Shown here: positions 1-4,916 of the stretch, piece after piece
How positions within the stretch are numbered: the stretch's first letter is position 1
Layout: every line of letters starts with the position of its first letter
Source: Bacilli bacterium
Lineage (GTDB): Bacteria > Bacillota > Bacilli > Tumebacillales > JAQBPP01
Reading direction: 5' to 3'
Assembly (NCBI GenBank): GCA_028287455.1
Contig: JAQBPP010000182.1
Span: 1-5,507 of the forward strand
Length of the DNA: 5,507 nt
Position numbers and translations under genes: made by a program
The notes under the pieces: model-generated
What the model saw: the letters and a program-made list of their open reading frames with translations, nothing else
Databases searched by the model: none
What the model was told of the DNA's origin: nothing

Positions 1-2
1 GT

Positions 3-392
3 TTTGCCATTGGATTTGGTATGGAAATGATTACTCCTTATACGCTTTATATTGGTTATTTATTACTACTGCCGTTTGTAGTGATTAAATCTGCCAGACC
101 AGCGCTGCCTGCAGCGATCATCGGAAACTTAATCTGCAAAGTCACTTTTTTGCCTGTGGCCCTGATACCAGTTGCGTGGAAATTGGAACGAATTACGTTC
201 CCTCCTGCCCATCATCATCTATCCCATTGGCGGGATTGGTTGGCCCACTACCAAAGGATCTTTCTACTATTAACCATCTTCGGAGCAGTGTTAGGCGTTC
301 TCTCCTATTTCGTCGTTTATCTTATGATCGTTACCTATCAAAAGAGGCGCCTGGCCAAACGCAAACTGAAACGCCAGACACAAATCAGTTAG
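3..392 (+). CDS. DUF2062-type membrane protein, C-terminal part (5' end outside window)
   Basis: The reading frame is open from the first complete codon of the window, so the gene starts upstream; 129 residues plus a TAG stop are visible. An ATG at position 21 lies inside the frame, but the residues before it (FAIGFG) already match the beginning of the DUF2062 signature, so it is unlikely to be the true start. The signature continues with a hydrophobic helix, then a segment rich in Pro and Ala ending in AAIIGN, a second membrane segment (about residues 45-60 of the visible part), a polar His-rich loop, and a last strong transmembrane helix (about 85-110). The end is very basic (KRRLAKRKLKRQ), which suggests a cytoplasmic C-terminus. 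The biochemical role of DUF2062 proteins is not established; I assign no function. The gene converges on lytH and is separated from it by 147 bases holding two hairpins. Confidence 0.6.
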   Translation, partial: FAIGFGMEMITPYTLYIGYLLLLPFVVIKSARPALPAAIIGNLICKVTFLPVALIPVAWKLERITFPPAHHHLSHWRDWLAHYQRIFLLLTIFGAVLGVLSYFVVYLMIVTYQKRRLAKRKLKRQTQIS

Positions 393-463
393 GAAAAAAT
401 AGGCATTCCTTTCTTGCTCCGGTTGCAGGCAAAAGCGCGTCGAAAGGAACGAATGGTTTTTCC
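392..463 (+). terminator. possible imperfect terminator hairpin after the DUF2062 gene
   Basis: Just after the stop codon, GGAAAAA (392-398) can pair with TTTTTCC (457-463), CATT (404-407 region) with AATG (452-455), and CCTTTC (408-413) with GAAAGG (442-447). These arms cannot all stack without internal loops and a 3-base offset, so the structure is imperfect. The run of five T after the inner arm is what a rightward terminator would need. It is plausible but weaker than the compact hairpin at 507-530, which could also stop rightward transcription. Confidence 0.3.
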
Positions 464-506
464 ACTACTGAAGGTAAAGAAACTTACTTTCTTATAAATT
501 AAGAAA

Positions 507-530
507 AAGAGGCCGGTATGTCGGCCTCTT
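507..530 (-). terminator. intrinsic terminator of lytH
   Basis: A perfect 9-bp stem AAGAGGCCG/CGGCCTCTT with a 6-base loop lies 10 bases beyond the lytH stop codon. Read on the minus strand the stem is followed by TTTCTTAATTT, giving a normal U-rich tail. On the plus strand the tail (GGTGTTTTCT) is poorer, so it is mainly a leftward terminator, although it may also help to stop convergent transcription. Confidence 0.85.
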
Positions 531-539
531 GGTGTTTTC

Positions 540-1499
540 TTACGTGCTCTTTCTTTGCCGTTCCCACTGTCTCAAATACGGATAGGGATCAAATGCCCAT
601 TCCTTCATGCCGCCTCCGCGATACATGCCGTAGTGCAGATGCGGCGGGAATTTGCCTGAGGTGCCCGGTTTGCCATAACCTGAGGAACCGACATACCCCA
701 GTACCTGACCAGGCTTCACCACCATGCCGACTGACATGCCTTTGGAAAAGGAAGCCAGGTGTGCATAGTAATAGTAAACGTTGTCTATGCCGCGCAAACC
801 GATCCGCCATCCACCGAATTTGTTCCAGCCCTTCTCCTCGATAAAGCCATACGCGCTGGCCAGTACAGGAGTTCCATATCCGGCAAAAATATCGGTGCCT
901 TCATGAATGCGGCGTCCGCCCCATCCTCGTTTGTCACCCCAGGTTTCTTTGAAACTATAGTCATATTTTTTGTTTACGGGAAATGCATGTTCAGTCAACT
1001 CATATTTGTTAAAAGTGGCATACACTTTGGCAAATCCCATGATGCGGTTCCGAATTAATTCACGGTCATACTTTTCTTCCAGTGCTTCTCGAAATGCTTC
1101 TTCGTTGTCGCCATGTCTGCGCAGCCAATTGCCCAAGGACACCAACGAGTCCTCGGTAGTCGCAGGATCTGCCAGCCCATCCTTGTTCCCGTCCATCCCA
1201 ATCCCTCCAAACATTCGGAGCGTTTGAGGCGATCGTTCATCCGGATTCGGATTCCACGGTCCTGCCCATAAATAACCGGGCCATTCAATTCCTTTGCTTT
1301 TAGAGGTTTTGTGCTCTTCATAGTTAGCCACTGCAGCAATGTAAGTCCACTTGATGCGGCTGTCGCGGGCGATTTCCTGGATTTGTGCTTCAGTAATCCG
1401 CCCTTGCGGCATTTTCTCGGCTGCGTGCAGGGTGGATTGTGGAAAGCTCGCTAACAGACCAAGCAGCCCTCCCACAACAAACACTGAAAAAAAGCGCAT
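540..1499 (-). CDS. lytH: LytH-type secreted M23 metallopeptidase (sporulation cell wall hydrolase)
   Basis: This 319-aa protein has a signal peptide (hydrophobic residues 3-25, likely cleavage near LHA-A at 26-27), a helical N-terminal module (about 33-165, with the FGGIGMDGNKDG segment at 97-108), and a C-terminal LytM/M23 zinc peptidase domain (about 170-315). The zinc and catalytic residues are all present: H199 and D203 in HEGTD, H247 in YYAHL, and H287 and H289 in PPHLHYG. Length and both domains match Bacillus subtilis LytH (YunA), an L-Ala-D-Glu endopeptidase that trims peptide stems in spore cortex to single L-alanine. By homology this protein acts outside a membrane on spore peptidoglycan. 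The ATG is preceded by GGGAGGGG (1504-1511). The promoter looks like sigma-G type, and the start region sits in a hairpin; both are described separately. It is the last gene of the leftward cluster. Confidence 0.85.
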   Translation of the reverse strand: MRFFSVFVVGGLLGLLASFPQSTLHAAEKMPQGRITEAQIQEIARDSRIKWTYIAAVANYEEHKTSKSKGIEWPGYLWAGPWNPNPDERSPQTLRMFGGIGMDGNKDGLADPATTEDSLVSLGNWLRRHGDNEEAFREALEEKYDRELIRNRIMGFAKVYATFNKYELTEHAFPVNKKYDYSFKETWGDKRGWGGRRIHEGTDIFAGYGTPVLASAYGFIEEKGWNKFGGWRIGLRGIDNVYYYYAHLASFSKGMSVGMVVKPGQVLGYVGSSGYGKPGTSGKFPPHLHYGMYRGGGMKEWAFDPYPYLRQWERQRKST

Positions 1500-1541
1500 A
1501 CTACCCCTCCCGTCTAACGCCTTGGGTAGGAGTAGTATGCA
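1487..1541 (-). terminator. intrinsic terminator hairpin overlapping the lytH ribosome binding site and start codon
   Basis: On the minus strand, bases 1540-1524 pair with 1511-1496. There are 13 consecutive pairs (GCATACTACTCCT with its complement, one G-U), a bulged A at 1527, then three more G-C pairs, closed by a 12-base loop (1523-1512). An extra U-G pair (1541-1495) can extend the base. One base later comes a run of seven T (1493-1487). This is the form of a rho-independent terminator for RNA coming from the epsilon-like gene and ytqA. Its 3' arm contains the whole lytH Shine-Dalgarno GGGAGGGG and the ATG (1499-1497), and the U-tract is codons 3-4 of lytH. The pairings were checked base by base; the function is inferred. 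Confidence 0.6.
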
Positions 1542-1563
1542 GTACCTCAGTGATTTCCATTCA
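1533..1563 (-). promoter_or_regulatory. probable forespore sigma-G promoter of lytH
   Basis: On the minus strand TGAATG (1563-1558) is followed after 18 bases by CATACTA (1539-1533). The known sigma-G consensus is close to TGAATA, a 17-18 base spacer, then CATACTA, so this is five of six and seven of seven. The expected RNA start is near 1526, leaving a leader of about 27 bases with the Shine-Dalgarno sequence in it. No convincing sigma-A pair was seen here. The sigma-F consensus is related at the -35 but fits the -10 less well. Confidence 0.6.
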
Positions 1564-1567
1564 TAAG

Positions 1568-1795
1568 TTATTCAGTTTGGGCCGCTGTTTCCTCTTCTGG
1601 CTTAGGTACGTATGGCGTAAGTTCACGCTGCATTTGTGCTTTGGTGTAAGGAACTACCCGCTCCACATTTAATCCTTTTTGATTCAGCTGCCTGATTAAT
1701 GCCCCGGATGTTTCAGCTTTTAAAAACTCCACCACAATTGTTTCCCGATGCATCGGTTCATTATTCTTCCAATAAAACACTTTGTATAATTGCAT
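1568..1795 (-). CDS. RNA polymerase epsilon subunit-like small protein (RpoY/DUF1447-like)
   Basis: The product is 75 aa. An ATG at 1795 is chosen over a GTG at 1804 because GGGAGGTGG (1801-1809) gives an ideal 8-base spacing from the GGAGG core, and the GTG would lie inside that site. The N-terminal 58 residues match the pattern of the small epsilon subunit: YKVFY at 4-8, HRET at 16-19 where the family has RExT, KAET at 26-29 for EAES, an R-x-x-L pair, and GLNVERV at 41-47 for the NIE-x-I segment. In the family this protein binds core RNA polymerase. The tail (about 60-75) is Pro- and Glu-rich and lacks the usual LEYE-F ending. Its place, after ytqA and the ytqB remnant and before lytH, is not the usual one beside rnjA. 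The identification is from pattern similarity only. Confidence 0.5.
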   Translation of the reverse strand: MQLYKVFYWKNNEPMHRETIVVEFLKAETSGALIRQLNQKGLNVERVVPYTKAQMQRELTPYVPKPEEETAAQTE

Positions 1796-1813
1796 AAGAT
1801 CCACCTCCCAGTA

Positions 1814-2015
1814 TTAGCGCTTCAACGTCAACAGCAAATATGGTGCAGGATTTAGCGTATTCAGCAGTTTATACTGGATCACCTGAAAGCTGTATCTGGG
1901 TAAAGCGGTTAGCAGTTCAATGACTGCCAGCCCTTGCACCACCGCTTGGGTGGCACGGATAAGCCCCCACAGAAAGTATACCTCCTGCAACCAGCCATTG
2001 CAAAGCACTGCAGTG
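1814..2015 (-). pseudogene. mnmM: remnant of ytqB/mnmM (SAM-dependent tRNA methyltransferase), deleted and frameshifted
   Basis: Directly after the ytqA stop codon, in the same frame, 26 codons (2015-1938) read like the late part of YtqB: ALQWLVAGGIL followed by AYPCHPSGG, matching the family's L-x-x-GG-hydrophobic stretch and YPGHPGG signature. Omitting one base (1937) enters the next frame, where 40 codons down to a TAA at 1814 read AVIELLTALPRYSFQVIQYK and then LLNTLNPAPYLLLTLKR. This matches the YtqB C-terminus (Y-x-x-x-N-x-x-N-PP-x-L-x-x-I-x-K). Together about 66 residues remain of a protein normally near 190, and the SAM-binding half is absent. In B. subtilis ytqB follows ytqA, so the location agrees. 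A 64-codon ATG frame (2008-1814) covers the second half, but its first third is out of frame with the homology. Confidence 0.7.
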
Positions 2016-2993
2016 TCATGCTCGCAGGCCCTCGCTGCTCCAGTGTTTGCCCTGCCAGGAATTCCGCCGCGTCAGCTCGTCGTCGATTCCATTTAAAATG
2101 CCCCACTTATCTAAACTCCACAAAGGCCCGATCAATAAATCAGCCGGCGCATCGCCCGTCAATCGCTGAATGACCATGTCCGGTGGAAGGATTTCCAGCG
2201 CATCGACAATCAGGCGAATGTACTGCTGTTTGTCCAGAAATTTTAGCTGGCCCGCTTCCCACTGTTTCACCATCGGTGTATGGCGCATGAGATGCAGCAG
2301 ATGAATTTTGATTCCCTGAACATCAAGATGCGCTGCAGCATCGGCTGTTTCCATCATCATTTCTTCACTCTCACCTGGCAAACCAAATATGAGATGAGAA
2401 CAGACCCGTATCCCGCGGGCACGCAAGCGCTGCACAGCATCCACATAACAAGCATAATCGTGTGCGCGATTGATGAATTGCGCTGTCGATTCATGAATGG
2501 TCTGCAGTCCTAATTCAACCCAAAGATACGTTCTATCGTGAAATTCCGCAAGCAATTCGACCACATCATCAGGCACACAGTCTGGGCGTGTGGCAATCGA
2601 TAAGCCCACTACGCCGTCCTGCTGTAGAATCGTTTCATACATTTCCCGCAGTTCATCCACAGGGGCGTAAGTATTGGTGTACGCCTGGAAGTAGCCGATG
2701 TACTTCGCCTTGTGCCACTTGAGGTGCATCCGATCACGAACAGCAGCAAACTGCTGCTGCAAATCCTCTCGCCTGTCACCTGCAAAATCGCCTGACCCTC
2801 TGGCAGAGCAAAACGTACAGCCGCCAGCAGCAACCGATCCGTCCCGATTTGGGCAAGTAAACCCGGCATCTAACGGTACCTTAAATATCTTTTGACCAAA
2901 ACGCGATCTTAAATGGAAATTCCATGTATGATATCTCTTGTCTCCCCATAAAAGTGGAGACGGAGTTTCAGTTTCAACACTCCGAACAGACAT
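2016..2993 (-). CDS. mnmL: YtqA/MnmL radical SAM protein (TIGR01212 family), tRNA wobble-uridine modification
   Basis: The product is 325 aa from an ATG at 2993, which has AAGGAG at a good distance (3002-3007); a GTG at 3002 overlaps that site and is rejected. The family opening KRYHTWNFHLR lies at about 19-29. The radical SAM cluster cysteines are C47, C59 and C62 (FTCPNRDG then GGCTFC), so three cysteines can hold a 4Fe-4S cluster. Other family blocks follow in order: YFQAYTNTYAP, SIATRPDC, YLWVELGLQT, RVCSHLIFGLPGE, VQGIKIHLLHLM and, near the end, SWQGKHW. Length and end agree with B. subtilis YtqA. YtqA has been reported as MnmL, acting after MnmE-MnmG in the route from cmnm5s2U to nm5s2U at tRNA position 34, with YtqB (MnmM) methylating the product. 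Here the partner gene is broken. Probably the first gene of the leftward operon. Confidence 0.9.
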   Translation of the reverse strand: MSVRSVETETPSPLLWGDKRYHTWNFHLRSRFGQKIFKVPLDAGFTCPNRDGSVAAGGCTFCSARGSGDFAGDRREDLQQQFAAVRDRMHLKWHKAKYIGYFQAYTNTYAPVDELREMYETILQQDGVVGLSIATRPDCVPDDVVELLAEFHDRTYLWVELGLQTIHESTAQFINRAHDYACYVDAVQRLRARGIRVCSHLIFGLPGESEEMMMETADAAAHLDVQGIKIHLLHLMRHTPMVKQWEAGQLKFLDKQQYIRLIVDALEILPPDMVIQRLTGDAPADLLIGPLWSLDKWGILNGIDDELTRRNSWQGKHWSSEGLRA

Positions 2994-3014
2994 GCAGATC
3001 ACTCCTTCCCCTTT

Positions 3015-3044
3015 ATTTTACAACTTAACAGGTCATTCAATCAA
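3015..3044 (-). promoter_or_regulatory. probable sigma-A promoter of mnmL
   Basis: On the minus strand TTGATT (3044-3039), an 18-base spacer and TAAAAT (3020-3015) resemble a housekeeping promoter, with four of six and five of six consensus bases. The -10 ends five bases before the region of the ribosome binding site, so the leader would be very short. This is the only reasonable pair in the upstream region. Confidence 0.45.
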
Positions 3045-3076
3045 AATCACTGCTGCCATCCAAAAGTTTTTTCTTC

Positions 3077-3103
3077 TTGAAACAGGCATAGTTATGCTAA
3101 ACT
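3077..3103 (+). promoter_or_regulatory. probable sigma-A promoter of alaR-alaT with extended -10
   Basis: TGCTAAACT (3095-3103) has the TGn extension before a TAAACT -10 box. TTGAAA (3077-3082) stands upstream, but only 15 bases away, which is short; an extended -10 partly compensates for a poor -35. The start codon of alaR is 32 bases after the -10, and no other plausible promoter lies closer. Confidence 0.4.
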
Positions 3104-3109
3104 AGTTTA
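3098..3109. promoter_or_regulatory. palindrome over the alaR -10 box, candidate operator
   Basis: TAAACTAGTTTA is a perfect 12-bp palindrome that contains the -10 box of the proposed alaR promoter. A second small inverted repeat, GCATA-GT-TATGC (3086-3097), adjoins it. Lrp/AsnC-family regulators commonly bind next to their own promoters, so this could be an AlaR binding site. The symmetry is seen directly; the role is inferred. Confidence 0.35.
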
Positions 3110-3134
3110 AATTCCCCAAGTCTTGGAGGTTGCT

Positions 3135-3629
3135 ATGTTAACACCGATACATCTTGATCTTCTGCACTTGATTGAAGAAAACAGCCGGCGAACGCCGGAT
3201 ATTTTGGCGGCCATTGTCGGACGAGAAGTAAATGAAGTAAAGGCCATGATTCAAGACATGGAAAATGCAAAAATAATCTTGCGATACTCGGCCACTATTA
3301 ATTGGGAGAAGGTCGAAACGAACCGCGTAACTGCTTTTATCGATGTCAAAGTGACTCCTCAGCGAGGCGTTGGATTTGATTCCATCGCGGAGAGAATCTA
3401 CCGGTTTCCGGAAGTTCGAAGTGTTTCGCTCATGTCGGGCGCTTATGACTTATCTATTGCAGTAGAGGGAAGCAGCATCCAGGAAGTGGCTCGTTTTGTT
3501 TCTGACAAACTGTCTACGATTGAACATATCATCTCTACAACCACCCATTTCAAGCTGAAAACCTATAAACAAGAAGGCGTAATTTTCGAGGATCAGGAAG
3601 AAGATCATAGGCTGGTGATTTCGCCATGA
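3135..3629 (+). CDS. alaR: Lrp/AsnC-family transcriptional regulator AlaR
   Basis: The 164-aa product starts at ATG 3135, which follows TTGGAGG (3123-3129); a TTG at 3123 lies within the ribosome binding site and is rejected. An N-terminal winged helix-turn-helix region spans about residues 5-55, with the recognition part around REVNEVKAMIQDMENAKII. A C-terminal ligand-sensing RAM/AsnC domain spans about 62-150, with the conserved FPEVRSVSLMSGAYDL segment (91-106). The protein length and its position immediately before alaT match B. subtilis AlaR (YugG). As in the family, it should bind DNA as an oligomer and respond to an amino acid, presumably alanine, to control its own operon. Its TGA stop overlaps the alaT ATG in ATGA. 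Confidence 0.85.
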   Translation: MLTPIHLDLLHLIEENSRRTPDILAAIVGREVNEVKAMIQDMENAKIILRYSATINWEKVETNRVTAFIDVKVTPQRGVGFDSIAERIYRFPEVRSVSLMSGAYDLSIAVEGSSIQEVARFVSDKLSTIEHIISTTTHFKLKTYKQEGVIFEDQEEDHRLVISP

Positions 3630-4825
3630 GTATCTCTGTAAATTCGATTGCAAGCCGCCTGTCGCCGATTGTCAATGACTTGCCCCCTTCCGGAATCCGC
3701 CGTTTTTTTGAACTTGCGAATTCGCTGGAAGGCGTGATCTCGCTGGGCGTGGGCGAGCCTGATTTCCGAACGCCCTGGCATGTACGGGAAGCGTGCGTGT
3801 ATTCACTGGAAAAAGGATACACCGGTTACTCAGCCAATGCGGGACACCCGGAATTATGTGCAGCGATTTCCAATTATTTAGAGCGCCGTTTTGACGTCAG
3901 TTACCATCCCGGGTCTGAAATTCTGGTGACAGTGGGCGCAAGTGAAGCGATTGATCTTGCGCTGAGGACCTTGCTTTTACCCGGAGAAGAAGTGTTAATT
4001 CCTGAACCGGCTTATGTGTCGTACCGGCCCTGTACGCTGCTTGCAGGCGGCAAACCTGTCGGGGTTCCCACGTCCGCCGACGATGAATTTCGCATGCGGG
4101 CTGCAGACTTGGAAGCAGCAATCACCCCGCTGTCCAAAGCGGTCATCCTGTGCTATCCGTCCAACCCGACCGGCAGTACATTAAGCCGAGCAGACCTGGA
4201 ACAACTGGCTGAAGTCATCATTCGTCACGATTTGTTCGTTATTGCTGATGAGATTTACGCAGAACTGACTTATCAGGGTGAGCACGTGTCAATCGCCTCT
4301 TTGCCAGGCATGAAAGAACGTACAATCCTGGTATCCGGCATGTCCAAAGCGTTTGCGATGACAGGCTGGCGAATCGGTTACGCTTGTACGAACGCTGAAA
4401 TTCTGCATGGGATGTACAAAATCCACCAATATTCCATCATGTGCGCGCCGATCACCGGTCAAATGGCAGCGATTGAAGCATTAACCCGCGGCGAGACGGA
4501 AAAAGACCGCATGGTGCATAGCTACGATCAGCGCAGACGGTTTATTGTAAATGCCTTCCGCGATTTGGGCCTGGATTGTCACGAACCGAAGGGCGCTTTC
4601 TACGCCTTCCCAAGCATCAAAAGCACAGGCTTATCCTCTGAGCAATTTGCCGAGCTTGCTTTAATCCATGCCAAAGTGGCCATGGTGCCAGGTTCCGTGT
4701 TCGGAGACAGCGGCGAAGGTTTCTTACGCGCTTCTTATGCAACCTCGATCGATTCGCTTCAGGAAGCGATCGAGCGGTTGGACGGATTTTTGTCCCGGTT
4801 AAGACGCGGCGATATCGATTTATAA
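3626..4825 (+). CDS. alaT: PLP-dependent aminotransferase AlaT (class I, alanine synthesis)
   Basis: This 399-aa fold-type I aminotransferase resembles B. subtilis AlaT (YugH) along its whole length; characteristic stretches are PSGIRRFFELANSLEGVISL and CHEPKGAFYAFPSIKSTG. The PLP-binding lysine is K241 in SGMSKAFAMTGWRIG. Other expected residues are N180 in SNPTG, D208 and Y211 in ADEIYAELTY, R249, and R368 for the substrate carboxylate. It should transfer an amino group, probably from glutamate, to pyruvate to make alanine; that substrate choice comes from the AlaT assignment and not from visible residues. The ATG overlaps the alaR stop by ATGA, and the upstream GGTGATT is a weak ribosome site, so translation is probably coupled to alaR. 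The tail LRRGDIDL is slightly longer than in B. subtilis. A strong hairpin follows the stop. Confidence 0.9.
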   Translation: MSISVNSIASRLSPIVNDLPPSGIRRFFELANSLEGVISLGVGEPDFRTPWHVREACVYSLEKGYTGYSANAGHPELCAAISNYLERRFDVSYHPGSEILVTVGASEAIDLALRTLLLPGEEVLIPEPAYVSYRPCTLLAGGKPVGVPTSADDEFRMRAADLEAAITPLSKAVILCYPSNPTGSTLSRADLEQLAEVIIRHDLFVIADEIYAELTYQGEHVSIASLPGMKERTILVSGMSKAFAMTGWRIGYACTNAEILHGMYKIHQYSIMCAPITGQMAAIEALTRGETEKDRMVHSYDQRRRFIVNAFRDLGLDCHEPKGAFYAFPSIKSTGLSSEQFAELALIHAKVAMVPGSVFGDSGEGFLRASYATSIDSLQEAIERLDGFLSRLRRGDIDL

Positions 4826-4826
4826 G

Positions 4827-4905
4827 AAAAAATGTTCAATCCAAAACGCGCTGCGATTCCACACAGGCAGTGAGCGCAAGGATTGAACATTTTTTTGCGC
4901 TTTTT
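4827..4905. terminator. long bidirectional terminator between alaT and the MFS gene
   Basis: AAAAAATGTTCAATCC (4827-4842) and GGATTGAACATTTTTT (4880-4895) form a perfect 16-bp inverted repeat around 37 bases. The outer A and T runs supply a U-tract in both directions, as suits two converging genes. Inside, GCGCT (4848-4852) pairs with AGCGC (4873-4877). An alternative hairpin, AGCGCAA (4873-4879) with TTGCGCT (4895-4901), shares bases with the first and ends in TTTTT (4901-4905). Confidence 0.8.
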
Positions 4906-4916
4906 GTTACTCATTA

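Noticed and set aside
176..502. Plus-strand 108-codon frame overlapping the DUF2062 gene
   Set aside because: It is a shadow frame of a clear membrane protein and then runs through the intergenic hairpins; no ribosome binding site.
518..1339. Several open frames opposite or overlapping lytH
   Set aside because: lytH has complete catalytic motifs, a signal peptide and a ribosome binding site, so the other frames are shadows.
1830..1925. A separate vegetative promoter for the epsilon-like gene within the ytqB remnant
   Set aside because: TATAAA occurs on the minus strand near 1872, but the matching -35 is only three of six; co-transcription with ytqA explains the gene equally well.
1814..2008. 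A 64-codon ATG frame on the minus strand as an independent small gene
   Set aside because: Only its second half resembles a protein (the YtqB C-terminus); the first third is out of frame with the homology, which lies in the ytqA frame there. No good ribosome binding site precedes the ATG. It is better read as a pseudogene remnant.
1909..2106. Minus-strand frame starting inside ytqA and running past its end
   Set aside because: It overlaps ytqA in another frame, is rich in Cys and Arg/Trp without pattern, and has no family resemblance.
4826..4916. A riboswitch or T-box leader in the structured region after alaT
   Set aside because: It lies after the stop codon between two converging genes, so it precedes no gene in either direction, and no T-box or riboswitch core sequence was seen.
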